From Candidatus Hermodarchaeum yapensis (GTDB taxonomy: Archaea; Asgardarchaeota; Hermodarchaeia; Hermodarchaeales; Hermodarchaeaceae), in contig JAEOSK010000007.1 of assembly GCA_016840405.1 (NCBI GenBank), forward strand, positions 31,256 through 95,255: 64,000 nt of DNA, read 5' to 3'. Position numbers and translations under genes: made by a program. Position 1 is the first letter of the stretch, and every line of letters begins with the position of its first letter. Below the pieces are notes generated by a model that worked only from the letters and a program-made list of their open reading frames with translations, had not been told where the DNA came from and made no database searches. Below are positions 34,372-43,379 of the stretch, piece after piece.

Positions 34372-36132
34372 TTAGATCGGAATACTGAGATGTCTTTTGG
34401 TCGTTAAGCTTTTTCGAGTGCGCATCACGTACCCAATTCGGCTTATTGCTAGCATGTAAGCTGCAATCCGCATTGGAACATCATGCTCTTTGGAGATTGC
34501 AAGAACCTCATGAAACGCTGTGTTCATGATTTTTTGTAACTTCTCTCTTACTTCTTCAACTGTCCAGAAGTAGTTCATTTGATTTTGAACCATTTCGAAA
34601 TAACTTACTGTGACTCCACCTGCATTTGCTAGGATGTCAGGAATCAGGAAGATGTTTTGTTGATGGAGAATTTCATCAGCTTCAGGAGTTGTGGGTCCAT
34701 TTGCGCCTTCAGCGATAACTTTTGCCTTAATCCGTGGGGCATTTTCAGCAGTAATAACGTTCTCAAGAGCTGCAGGAATTAATATCTCACAATCAAGCTC
34801 CAAAAGATCCTGATTACTAATCGGAACAGATTCTGGAAAGTCAACCACCGAACCGGTTTCTTTTTTGTGCTCTCCTACTTTCATGGGATCTAAACCTTCA
34901 GGGCTAAAGCAACCACCTCTCGAATCAGATACACCAATGATTTTACACCCCACTTCACTTAGAATTCGGGCAGCATGAGATCCAACGTTTCCGAAACCTT
35001 GGACAACCACGCGTGCATCCTTTAGCGGAATACCGAGATGCTCAGCGGCGTCAATTACGGTATAAACCAGACCGCGTGAAGTTGCATCGTCACGACCTCT
35101 GGAGCCACCAATTCCCACTGGTTTACCAGTGACGACACCAGGACAATATGTCCCCGTGCATTCTGCATATTCATCCATGATCCAGGTCATCGTTTGTGAG
35201 TTGGTATAGACATCTGGCGCTGGAACATCAATTTGGGGTCCAATGAATCGTACCAGTTCTCGTGTGTAACCTCGTGTTAAGCGTTCTAGTTCGTTGATGG
35301 ACATTTCTTTGGGATTACACCGTATCCCGCCTTTACCGCCACCCAAAGGAAGACCCACGACAGCAGTCTTAAACGTCATCCAAGCTGATAATGCAATAAC
35401 TTCATCTAAGGTCACTTCGGGATGATAACGAATACCCCCTTTAGTAGGACCTAATGCATCATTGTATTGTGATCGGTATCCAGTGAACACCCGAATACCA
35501 CCATCATCCATATGGACGGGGATGTTGACGATGAGAATACGTTGTGGATGACGAAGAACTTCATGAGTGGCTGAGTCTAACCCCAATTTTTCGGCGGCGA
35601 GATCCAGCTGATGAAGGGCTGCTTCATAAGGATTAGGTGTTGGTGTGACTTCTTGAAGTGTTTGAATCTCTATAGCAGTGGCCGTTTCAATTTTATCAAT
35701 TAAATTGTGGCAACAACTATGTGCTTCTTCAAGATCACCGCCATGAATCCATTTGTAATAATCAACTAAAGCCTCACGTCGATTAGCAAGAAGACTTGCC
35801 TCTGCGAAGGACGATTCTTCTGAAAAGTATTCGAACATAGTCGCTAGCATTTCGATTTCTTTTTTAGATAAGCACCCATTCCCTGGTATTTCACCAGGGC
35901 ATTCAACTTTCACATATTCAGCGTTGCGGATTTTTGAAGATAACATGTCAAACATTTTTGAAGTATCTTCTAAGGCAATCTTGTAGTTTTGTGAAAAAAC
36001 CGTCATCAGTGCGTAATGAGCTGATGAGAAGTGTTCCAAACCCGCAGTATCTTTGGGCGAATCAGCAAAGAAGTCAACCATCAACTTCTTTAAGCCTAAT
36101 TCTTTCGGAGTAAGTTCAACCAGGTGGAGCAT
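34372..36132 (-). CDS. gdh: Glutamate dehydrogenase with extra N-terminal domain
   Basis: A 586-residue protein. Residues 175-586 are a full Glu/Leu/Phe/Val dehydrogenase: GPTKGGIRYHP, the substrate lysine in LPLGGGKGGI, PAPDVYT with the catalytic aspartate, the NAD(P) motif GFGNVG and the AEGANGPTTPEAD segment. It interconverts glutamate and 2-oxoglutarate plus ammonia. The first 170 residues are additional and mainly helical, with cysteines in CPGEIPGNGC and SCCHN; I do not recognise them and normal archaeal enzymes (about 415-420 residues) lack them. The frame is open through the junction and the ATG at 36132 has AGGTGA eight bases upstream, so the fusion looks real. TGTWCA boxes lie upstream. 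Confidence 0.9.
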   Translation of the reverse strand: MLHLVELTPKELGLKKLMVDFFADSPKDTAGLEHFSSAHYALMTVFSQNYKIALEDTSKMFDMLSSKIRNAEYVKVECPGEIPGNGCLSKKEIEMLATMFEYFSEESSFAEASLLANRREALVDYYKWIHGGDLEEAHSCCHNLIDKIETATAIEIQTLQEVTPTPNPYEAALHQLDLAAEKLGLDSATHEVLRHPQRILIVNIPVHMDDGGIRVFTGYRSQYNDALGPTKGGIRYHPEVTLDEVIALSAWMTFKTAVVGLPLGGGKGGIRCNPKEMSINELERLTRGYTRELVRFIGPQIDVPAPDVYTNSQTMTWIMDEYAECTGTYCPGVVTGKPVGIGGSRGRDDATSRGLVYTVIDAAEHLGIPLKDARVVVQGFGNVGSHAARILSEVGCKIIGVSDSRGGCFSPEGLDPMKVGEHKKETGSVVDFPESVPISNQDLLELDCEILIPAALENVITAENAPRIKAKVIAEGANGPTTPEADEILHQQNIFLIPDILANAGGVTVSYFEMVQNQMNYFWTVEEVREKLQKIMNTAFHEVLAISKEHDVPMRIAAYMLAISRIGYVMRTRKSLTTKRHLSIPI

Positions 36133-36162
36133 TTCTTTTCACCTGGTTAAGTTAGAATATAG

Positions 36163-36208
36163 TGTTCAACTATTCAAAGCTTATGTTCATTTTGTTCAAT
36201 AATGTACA
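36163..36208. promoter_or_regulatory. TGTWCA box cluster between divergent gdh and KaiC-like genes
   Basis: TGTTCA begins at 36163, 36184 and 36193 and TGTACA at 36203, steps of 21, 9 and 10 bases, so all lie on about the same DNA face. The minus-strand TATA-like ATATTC of gdh overlaps the first box region (about 36156-36162) and a plus-strand TATATAAT at 36225-36232 serves the KaiC-like gene. The boxes match those at the promoter of the ribbon-helix-helix gene. Confidence 0.5.
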
Positions 36209-36268
36209 TCAAACAACAACTAGATATATAATGCGGTGTTGCTTGTCCATTTTGGGAGTTTAATTTCA

Positions 36269-36997
36269 ATGCGCTGCTCAACAGGGATACCCACGTTGGA
36301 TGAGATATTAGGAAAAGGTTTGATTTTAGGCGAAAATGTAGTTTGGGAATATGAGACCGGAACCTTCATTCATGAGTTCCTTCAAAACTTCATGCGCCAA
36401 GGTATTGTAAAAAAGAATCAAGTCATTTATTTGGATTTCATTTACCCACCACAAGCATTACTATTATTTCTTGAACCGCTAATCAAGTCATTACCAAAAG
36501 GCTGGGAAGAGCATTTACTAGTACTTGATTGCTTTTCAGAATCAGGGGGACGTGGTGAATTAATCTTCACGGATTTCTATGACAAAGCCCCTTCATGGAT
36601 TCGAAAGGTTCCAATGTCTAGAGATGTTGAAAGGTTTCATCATTTCTTCGGTAGAATTGAACGGGAGTTCGTTGGTGATGGAACACGACTTGTAATTAAT
36701 AGCCTTACAGCAATGGAAATCATTTGGGGACAAGATGGTGCCCGATCCTTTTTTGGACATATTTGCCCTGCTTTGTATGCCTATAAAACACTTGCCTATT
36801 GGACAATTAACCGTAAAGCACACAGTCAGGAGTTTCTCGCGGCTATCGAGCATACAACCCAAGTCGTTATTGAACTAGACAAACTTGATAATCAAAGATC
36901 GCTCTGTGTTAAGAAGGCTGGAGGGCGATATGACTCTGAAACTTACAAGCCTCATAATTATACAGTTGATGGGCTTGACATCAAAATAGAAAAATAA
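36269..36997 (+). CDS. KaiC/RadA-like protein lacking Walker motifs
   Basis: About 242 residues from ATG 36269; GGAG lies eleven bases upstream and TATATAAT near 36225 suits this start better than the TTG at 36236. The opening STGIPTLDEILGKGL is the classical KaiC/RadA-type sequence before the P-loop, but the P-loop itself reads WEYETGTFIHEF and has lost GKT. The Walker B strand RLVINSLTAM has Asn where Asp is expected. The rest follows the RecA-like fold. It is therefore probably not an ATPase, and may sense or scaffold. Such degenerate KaiC-like proteins are frequent in archaeal signalling. It is divergent from gdh and shares the TGTWCA-box region. Confidence 0.6.
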   Translation: MRCSTGIPTLDEILGKGLILGENVVWEYETGTFIHEFLQNFMRQGIVKKNQVIYLDFIYPPQALLLFLEPLIKSLPKGWEEHLLVLDCFSESGGRGELIFTDFYDKAPSWIRKVPMSRDVERFHHFFGRIEREFVGDGTRLVINSLTAMEIIWGQDGARSFFGHICPALYAYKTLAYWTINRKAHSQEFLAAIEHTTQVVIELDKLDNQRSLCVKKAGGRYDSETYKPHNYTVDGLDIKIEK

Positions 36998-37040
36998 TTA
37001 CTTCTCTTACGAACAATCCTTGATTCATTGTTATTCTATC

Positions 37041-38870
37041 TCAGGTTAGAGAAAGTTCACCTATGAAACTCAGATCAGTTAGATTATGAAACGTGATTTT
37101 CGAATTTGAAATTGCATAGAACATCGATTCGATGTATCCAGTTCTGCGAATGAACTGATCTCGAAAAGCCCACCAGTCCAATCGGAATGCATCAAGATCT
37201 TCGATATGAGTAATGCGACCCTGAATCGTCAAGGAGGCATTGGCAGGATTCACTGAGAAAACATAAGCACCCTGCCACGATATTGTTCCATGTTCCCGTG
37301 GATCTATGTCGGTGTTATTTGTTAAATATTCGCAAAGTCGGATGGGCATAGAAAGAAGGCCTTTTTCAGGATCAATGAGAATTGCTTTATGGTCTTCAAG
37401 TGCTTCTGAATCAGTTCCTCGTACTCCAAGGATAAGATTCGTGGTTTCCTGTGGGTCAAAGGGATTTGTCGTGTTGAAAAGGCTGATTTTCATACCTTGG
37501 TACCACCAATTGTCACCTTGAATTTCTACATCCTTACCGATTCCGAGTAAATGGTTGCTATCGAGTGGATGTAAGTAATTTGAGAACCCAGGAATCTTTA
37601 GTTCACCAAGAAGTTGCGGATTAGTGGGCTCTGTCAAATTGAAGACAAACAAAGGATCAACCTTATAGAATGTGACCAAAAATCCCATCTTGCCAAGGAA
37701 TCGTGCTGAGTAAATCTGCTCGTTTGGTGCTAACCCTTCGATTGATCCTACTAACTCAAGTTGCATGTTCAAAATACTGAGTCCACTAACTTGTCTTGAG
37801 TTCACATCGTAATACGTGGTAAATACTCGAAGATGCTCTTCATATTCGTCCAAGGAAAATTGGTTAAGAAGATATCCTGCTACAGTTCCGGACGCGGCAT
37901 AAGCTACGGTGTCTTCCATGATTTGTAATCGATGAATTGTTGTAACTGATCCAGCGAACCACTGGTGGGTGGCCAAATACAAGTTATTTTCTGAAACATA
38001 AACGGTGGCACCACTAGTTCCTATCAGAAAGCATTTGACATCTGGAAGGGCTGCAGGTGCTGAAATATCTAGGGTTAGAATTGAAGTATAATGGAAGAAG
38101 GTATCAATCGTTTTTGGGTCATAGAAAATTTGGGATGCTGGAACACGCATATTGATGATGGTTCCCCAAGTACCAGTGATTCCAACCTCTGGAATCAGTG
38201 TATTACCAAACGTATCTTCAGTGGGCATCCCTGCAATTAGATAGATTTTATTTTGAATTAATCGGACTCCAATGAAGTATCCTTCAAAAGTCACCCAGTT
38301 TATCCTTTGAGGATTAGAGGGGTAGGTAACATCGAAGACCTCGATTGATATCCCTTGACTGATCACAACTAGTCTATTTGAGTCATAAAGGAATAGACCC
38401 AGTGGAGAATCCATTGGAGTGATTCTGCCTGCAATTTCGGCCAGCTCTGGGGGATAAGCCCGAATAATGATGACCTCATCATCAACAACTGTATAGATGA
38501 AAGTACCATTGGTCTTGACGATATCTAACTCATCCACACCAGCTACTTGGATATTCGTGGTTGAGTAGGCACCTACAGTTCTTCCTAACCCTGAATCTGA
38601 AAAGGTCCACAACTCAGGCCTGACGCCATACATGCCCTCTCCGAAGATCCCGCGTGGTTGATGTGTTCGAAGATAAAAAACCACTTCCCCATGACTTCCA
38701 AAATTCTGTAACCCCTCCGCTGAAAAATATCTATGCTCTACATACAAAGTCGTAAATACTGATGTCGACAAAATAATCGCTACGAGCGCAAGAATCCGAA
38801 GGGATGGCAATCCCCGTCGGGTCAAAGAAGTATAAACACGGGTTGATCGGAACCTTCGTGAGACTGTCAT
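37041..38870 (-). CDS. Membrane-anchored beta-propeller protein
   Basis: About 609 residues from ATG 38870. A short basic N terminus precedes one hydrophobic helix (ILALVAIILSTSVFTTLYV, about 20-38), placing the rest outside the cell. The ectodomain has the TNIQVAGVDELDIVKTNGTFIYTV start and the repeated four-strand blades of archaeal secreted beta-propeller proteins (COG4880 type); blades such as VIRAYPPELAEIAGRI, NRLVVISQGISIEVFDV and FVFNLTEPTNPQLLGEL are visible. There is no obvious C-terminal anchor. Ligand unknown. The family assignment rests on the VDELDIVKTNG signature, which is characteristic. Transcribed alone, on the strand opposite its neighbours. Confidence 0.72.
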   Translation of the reverse strand: MTVSRRFRSTRVYTSLTRRGLPSLRILALVAIILSTSVFTTLYVEHRYFSAEGLQNFGSHGEVVFYLRTHQPRGIFGEGMYGVRPELWTFSDSGLGRTVGAYSTTNIQVAGVDELDIVKTNGTFIYTVVDDEVIIIRAYPPELAEIAGRITPMDSPLGLFLYDSNRLVVISQGISIEVFDVTYPSNPQRINWVTFEGYFIGVRLIQNKIYLIAGMPTEDTFGNTLIPEVGITGTWGTIINMRVPASQIFYDPKTIDTFFHYTSILTLDISAPAALPDVKCFLIGTSGATVYVSENNLYLATHQWFAGSVTTIHRLQIMEDTVAYAASGTVAGYLLNQFSLDEYEEHLRVFTTYYDVNSRQVSGLSILNMQLELVGSIEGLAPNEQIYSARFLGKMGFLVTFYKVDPLFVFNLTEPTNPQLLGELKIPGFSNYLHPLDSNHLLGIGKDVEIQGDNWWYQGMKISLFNTTNPFDPQETTNLILGVRGTDSEALEDHKAILIDPEKGLLSMPIRLCEYLTNNTDIDPREHGTISWQGAYVFSVNPANASLTIQGRITHIEDLDAFRLDWWAFRDQFIRRTGYIESMFYAISNSKITFHNLTDLSFIGELSLT

Positions 38871-39044
38871 GTGCAATACTGAGTAATGCAAAGACCTTTA
38901 ATCTAAAGATTAGAACGCATCAAATGAAGGTGTTCAACGATTTAGAACGGCTCTATCACCTCAAACATTGATAACGTTTATACACCACTCACCTTCTCGT
39001 GCCTATAGGTCACAATTCAACCATTATTACATGAGGGTTCAAGC

Positions 39045-39887
39045 GTGTTTGAGATATTGTCCACAAAAACCATCGCTCCCGACATCTTCGAATTCGAGGT
39101 CAAAGCACCCGAAATTGCTGCTAAAGCTTGTCCAGGTCAATTTCTCATCTATCGTCTGCATGATCGAGGCGAACGCATCCCACTCACTCTAAAAGATTGG
39201 GACGTTGACAAGAGCTCTGTCACTATTGTATTCCAAGTGTTGGGAAAATCGACACTAGAACTTTCCAAACTCCAACCCGGCGATGAAATTAAGGATATCC
39301 TTGGTCCCCTGGGTACAGCTCCCTCTGTAAAAAAGTACGGCACTGTGATTGTAGTTGCAGGAGGATGCGGTGCTGCCCCCTCGCTGCCCCGTGCCCGTCA
39401 ATTAAAAGAAGCGGGGAATTATCTCATCACAATCTTAGGTGCTCGACAAGAAGAGTTGTTGGTATGTGAACTCGAACTCAGTCAAGTGAGTGATGAAATC
39501 TACATCACCACTAATGACGGATCTAAGGGCACACAAGGCTTCGTTACCACTAAACTAAAAGAACTTCTCGAATCAGATCGCCCAATTGATTATGTCTATA
39601 CTGTCGGTCCTCCTATAATGATGAAAAATGTCGCTGCCACAACCAAACCGTTTGGTGTGAAAACTGAATGCAGTCTAAATCCAATTATGGTTGATGGCAC
39701 AGGCATGTGTGGAGCTTGTCGGGTCGAGATTGGTGGGCAAACAAAATTTGCCTGTGTCGACGGCCCAGAATTCGATGCGCACGAAGTGGACTTTAACCTT
39801 CTTATTAAACGCCTTGACACCTATAAAAGCCAAGAGGAACATGCTTCTGAGCATTATAAGCAAATGTGCGCTCACAGCAAATCATAA
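39045..39887 (+). CDS. NfnA/SudB-like FAD/NAD(P)-binding electron transfer subunit
   Basis: A 280-residue flavoprotein of the dihydroorotate dehydrogenase electron-transfer/NfnA/sulfide dehydrogenase beta family. The FAD domain comes first (PGQFLIYRLHDRGERIPLTLKDWD), then the NAD(P) domain (VIVVAGGCGAAPSLPRA), then a [2Fe-2S] site with C-x11-GxGMCGACRV and a last cysteine in KFACVDGPEFD. With an NfnB/GltA partner such proteins form NADH-dependent ferredoxin:NADP oxidoreductase, which bifurcates electrons. That partner is encoded at 45995, six genes away on the same strand. GTG start at 39045 with GAGGG eight bases before; TTTATACA near 38975 is the likely TATA box. Confidence 0.88.
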   Translation: MFEILSTKTIAPDIFEFEVKAPEIAAKACPGQFLIYRLHDRGERIPLTLKDWDVDKSSVTIVFQVLGKSTLELSKLQPGDEIKDILGPLGTAPSVKKYGTVIVVAGGCGAAPSLPRARQLKEAGNYLITILGARQEELLVCELELSQVSDEIYITTNDGSKGTQGFVTTKLKELLESDRPIDYVYTVGPPIMMKNVAATTKPFGVKTECSLNPIMVDGTGMCGACRVEIGGQTKFACVDGPEFDAHEVDFNLLIKRLDTYKSQEEHASEHYKQMCAHSKS

Positions 39888-39974
39888 TTCATTATCCAAC
39901 CCTATCCACTATCCATCAAAATAATTCCATAACTTTTTTCAGCTGTTCTTCTTAGAATCTGACGAGGGTAATTA

Positions 39975-40334
39975 ATGAATTGGGCTTCCTTTGGCAAACG
40001 GCTAGCCATAACTTTGGTAATTTGTCTCATAATTGCCTCTGTTGCCACGTTTCTCGTCTTTCACATCTTGACGCTCTATTCATTTGGGTTTACCCTGCTT
40101 TTCATGAGTGTTATTCTAATCATCTTCGGAATTTGTTTACTTACTCCCTTTGTTGAAGCCACAGCAGCATATCGGTATGCTGTCAATCCACCCCATACTC
40201 GACATACAATGCGTCGCTTTGAAACTCACCGTCAAGAACAAGCTAAAAGTGGTATCGTGATCCTTGCCGCAGGCGGAATCCTTCTTGGCATATCTCTAGT
40301 ATGTTTAGCTCTAATGATTCTCTTGCCAGTATAG
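39975..40334 (+). CDS. Small membrane protein of unknown function
   Basis: A 119-residue protein with three predicted membrane helices (about residues 10-32, 37-60 and 93-116). A cytosolic loop holds YRYAVNPPHTRHTMRRFETHRQEQAKSG, rich in histidine and arginine. Not recognised. ATG at 39975, preceded by GAGGGTAATTA. Located between the NfnA-like gene and the SCP2/dehydrogenase operon on the same strand. Confidence 0.5.
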   Translation: MNWASFGKRLAITLVICLIIASVATFLVFHILTLYSFGFTLLFMSVILIIFGICLLTPFVEATAAYRYAVNPPHTRHTMRRFETHRQEQAKSGIVILAAGGILLGISLVCLALMILLPV

Positions 40335-40441
40335 ATTTGGCTCGGTGCGGTTAATTGGATTCTATCGGCTTAAAAACTGCAAGGGGAATGTGTTTTTAAC
40401 CTAAAACCTTTCATGGATATCCTATCGGGTGACGCCCACAA

Positions 40442-40777
40442 ATGGTAACGAAAGACAAAATCCTTGAGGTTCTAGAAGGCGTTCGAGGGCAATTCGAGGA
40501 CCCCGCTACTAAATCCAAATTCAAAGGGTTTGATCGAACACTTCAGTTCCTATTCACCGATCTTAAAACAAGCTTCTATACACGGATTCATGATGAAACT
40601 ATGGATCCCTTTACAGAGGGTGAGTTGGAAAAACCGAATCTTTTAGTCACAACAGATAGTGAAACTCTAGTTGGAATCATGGAGGGGGGGCTCAGTCCAC
40701 TTGATGCTTATTCTGTTGGAAAACTAAAAGCAAAAGGCAGCATGTCGGATCTCATGAAACTCCAAATCTTGATGTAA
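40442..40777 (+). CDS. SCP2 sterol-transfer-domain protein
   Basis: A 111-residue protein matching a stand-alone SCP2 domain: helix KDKILEVLEGVRGQF, a strand set around LQFLFTDLKTSFYTRI, then PNLLVTTDSETLVGIMEGGLSPLDAYSVGKLKAKGSM, where the last helices form the lipid tunnel. Archaeal and bacterial SCP2 proteins are thought to bind fatty acids or acyl-CoA. It is the first gene of the dehydrogenase-kinase-aldolase-AOR operon (27 bases to the next) and TTTTTAAC near 40395 is a good promoter, so it may bind a hydrophobic substrate of that pathway or be unrelated. Confidence 0.75.
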   Translation: MVTKDKILEVLEGVRGQFEDPATKSKFKGFDRTLQFLFTDLKTSFYTRIHDETMDPFTEGELEKPNLLVTTDSETLVGIMEGGLSPLDAYSVGKLKAKGSMSDLMKLQILM

Positions 40778-40804
40778 AACGAATAACATAAAGGATGAAG
40801 GGGA

Positions 40805-41812
40805 ATGCGAGTTCTTATCACAGCATCCTTTCACGAAGAAGGGCTGAAGCTTCTTCGCCAACACGCGACTGTCATACATGAAGATTGGCGAAATACAGGA
40901 CGCGTATTATGGGGTGAAGAGCTTCTTGAAAAGCTGAAAGAAGATGAAGCTGATGCCGCCATTATTGAAGCTGATGCCGCCACCGAGGAAGTCTTTGAAG
41001 GCACCACATTGAAATTCATTGGTTGTGCTCGTGATAGTCCGAAAGAAATCGATGTTGACGCTGCAACTGCTAAGGGCGTTCCTGTCTTCTATGCTCCTGG
41101 TCGAAATGCTGATTCTGTGGCTGATCTTACAATCCTCCTGATGTTAGCTCAAGCACGAAAGCTCATCCAGACGGATCGTCTGCTTAAATCCGGCATAATC
41201 CAAATCGATGATGCAGGAGAGTTTGCCAAACTCCACGAATCGCTAAAAGGAAACGAATTAGGTCGAAGCACTGTTGGAATCATTGGATTAGGGCAAATTG
41301 GCGTTCGTGTGGCAAAAAGACTCCAGGGCTTTGAAACGCGTGTACTCTTCTTTGACCCAAATGTAAGTGCTGTGAAAGGAAAGGAAGTTGGTGCCGAAAA
41401 AGTTGAACTCGAACCGCTAATGCGCCAAGCGGATTTTGTGACACTACACACTCGTGCCACTCCTGAAACCTTTCGTATGATTGGGCAAGAACAACTCTCT
41501 TGGATGAAGCCCACAGCACACCTGATTAACACCGCTCGATCTGCCATTATCGACGAAGATGCCCTCTTCGAAGCACTCCAAGAAGGAAGACTTGCCGGAG
41601 CAGGATTAGACGTGTTCTCACGGGAACCTGTTGACTCAAATAACCGATTCTTGGCATTGGATAATGTAACCGTCACCCCTCATATAGGTGGCAATACAAG
41701 TGATGTAGTTTATCGGCAATCGATGATTTTAGCCGCCGATATTGACCGGTTCTTAAAAGGCGAAATCCCCAAATATCTGGCAAACCCAGAAGTTCTTAAA
41801 TCCTTAAAATGA
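40805..41812 (+). CDS. D-isomer-specific 2-hydroxyacid dehydrogenase (SerA-like)
   Basis: A 335-residue NAD(P)-dependent dehydrogenase. The nucleotide site is GLGQIGVRVAKRLQ with an acidic residue at the end of the next strand (FFDPN), favouring NAD. Catalytic Arg is in NTARSAIID, Glu in SREPVDS and His in TPHIGGNT. No ACT or other regulatory domain follows, so it is shorter than typical phosphoglycerate dehydrogenases. Likely substrates are glyoxylate/glycolate, lactate-like or sugar acids. It is the second gene in the operon, nine bases before the FGGY kinase, which points to sugar or sugar-acid metabolism rather than serine synthesis. Confidence 0.85.
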   Translation: MRVLITASFHEEGLKLLRQHATVIHEDWRNTGRVLWGEELLEKLKEDEADAAIIEADAATEEVFEGTTLKFIGCARDSPKEIDVDAATAKGVPVFYAPGRNADSVADLTILLMLAQARKLIQTDRLLKSGIIQIDDAGEFAKLHESLKGNELGRSTVGIIGLGQIGVRVAKRLQGFETRVLFFDPNVSAVKGKEVGAEKVELEPLMRQADFVTLHTRATPETFRMIGQEQLSWMKPTAHLINTARSAIIDEDALFEALQEGRLAGAGLDVFSREPVDSNNRFLALDNVTVTPHIGGNTSDVVYRQSMILAADIDRFLKGEIPKYLANPEVLKSLK

Positions 41813-41821
41813 GGGCCCAAA

Positions 41822-43348
41822 ATGCCCAAACGACAACTGCTAACCATCGATTTTGGCACATCTGGGATTAAGTGCATGATGTTTACTCCACAGGGTACGT
41901 CAATCGCAAAACGATTCGTACCAATACAATACGCTGATTCTGAGGGTCTAATGGGCATAGGCAAGGAGTTCGACGCCATAGCTGCATGGAACACAATCAC
42001 AAGACTGATTCGAGAATGCATCAAGGATGCCAAAATTTCACCAAAGGATGTTGTAGCCGTTTCCGCCACTAGTCAACGTCACGGTGCAGTATTTCTCGAC
42101 AAGAAAGGAACGGCCATTTATTCAGGTCCCAACTTGGATGCACGTGGTGTCTTTGTTCAGGATTTTGTAGCGAAAGGACTAGAAGACTCGTGTCCTCCCA
42201 CTGGCTGCTGGCCACCTCTTCTCTATGCTTTGTCTCGTCTTGTTTGGTATAAACAGAATAAACCGGACCTCTATGCGCAAATTCACCACGTACTTTCAAT
42301 CAGTGACTGGATACTCTATCAATTAACTGGGGAAGCTATCACTGACCCCTCACAAGCTTCGAATACTCAATTAATGGATATCATCAAATCACAGTGGTCC
42401 CCAGAAATCCTCGAGATGGCAGAAGTTACAGACGCAATTCTACCTCCAATTCTTGAGCCAGGAAGTTTGGTTGGTAATATCACGTCACAGGCAAGCAAGA
42501 TAACAGGATTGTCAACGAAAACAGTAGTGGGCATTGGTGGTGCAGATACACAATGTGCCATGCTAGGTACCTTAACGACCCAACCTGGCGAAGTCTGCGT
42601 TGTTGGAGGTAACACAGCTCCAATCCAACTTATTTCTGAATCTCCCATCATTGATGAAAGTGGCAAGCTGTGGACCGGACGATATCTGCTTCCTCAACGT
42701 TGGGTGCTTGAAGCAAATACGGGAAAAGCAGGAGCTGTTCTAGCTTGGTTTGTCCAAGATATCGTTCAACCGATTTCTGAAGACTTCAAGGATCCTCAGA
42801 AGGCTTACACGAAAGTTGAGCAACTAGCTGAAAAAGCTGATATCGGCTCCTTAGATACTATCGCTCAACTTGGACCCCAAATCATGGATGCTTCTGATAT
42901 GGCGACTGTGCGTCCAGCATTATTTTTCTTTCCACAACCAGCAAATCCCATTGTCACTCCAATAACCATGAATGAGCTCGCCCGATCACTCTTTGAGAAT
43001 ATCTGCTTTGCGATGCGTGTCAACCTTGAACTTCTTCAAGAGGTTGCTGAGAAAACCTTTGAGTGTTGTACGGTTGCGGGAGGATTGACTCGGAGCCAGT
43101 TATGGCAACAGATGCTTGCTAATGTTACTGGATTAGAAATTCATCGTGGAAGTGAAGTGGAAGCTTCAAGTCTTGGCGCGGCAATATGTGCGGCTACAGC
43201 TGCTGAATTGAACGATTCCCTCTTGGCCTCCGCGGAGAAAATGGTGTCAAAGCAGCCATCACTGAAACCACAAGAAGATAGACAAAAGAGATACGAAACC
43301 TATTTCTCTCGGTGGCAAACGTTGTACAAACAATCCGCTAAGCTATAA
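41822..43348 (+). CDS. FGGY-family carbohydrate kinase
   Basis: A 508-residue sugar kinase. The N-terminal phosphate-1 motif LLTIDFGTSGIKCMMF and the GIGGADTQCAMLG segment plus VVGGNTAPIQL (phosphate-2) belong to the FGGY family. The C-terminal signature lies in TVAGGLTRSQLWQQMLANVTG and SSLGAAICAATAA. The SATSQRHGAVFLD and NLDARG stretch somewhat recalls autoinducer-2 kinases (LsrK) and xylulokinases, so a ketose or linear sugar is likely. The gene is eight bases after the dehydrogenase and thirty before the aldolase, consistent with a kinase-aldolase pathway. Confidence 0.85.
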   Translation: MPKRQLLTIDFGTSGIKCMMFTPQGTSIAKRFVPIQYADSEGLMGIGKEFDAIAAWNTITRLIRECIKDAKISPKDVVAVSATSQRHGAVFLDKKGTAIYSGPNLDARGVFVQDFVAKGLEDSCPPTGCWPPLLYALSRLVWYKQNKPDLYAQIHHVLSISDWILYQLTGEAITDPSQASNTQLMDIIKSQWSPEILEMAEVTDAILPPILEPGSLVGNITSQASKITGLSTKTVVGIGGADTQCAMLGTLTTQPGEVCVVGGNTAPIQLISESPIIDESGKLWTGRYLLPQRWVLEANTGKAGAVLAWFVQDIVQPISEDFKDPQKAYTKVEQLAEKADIGSLDTIAQLGPQIMDASDMATVRPALFFFPQPANPIVTPITMNELARSLFENICFAMRVNLELLQEVAEKTFECCTVAGGLTRSQLWQQMLANVTGLEIHRGSEVEASSLGAAICAATAAELNDSLLASAEKMVSKQPSLKPQEDRQKRYETYFSRWQTLYKQSAKL

Positions 43349-43379
43349 AGGTAAGATAACTAATGGAGGGCGGATTGAA

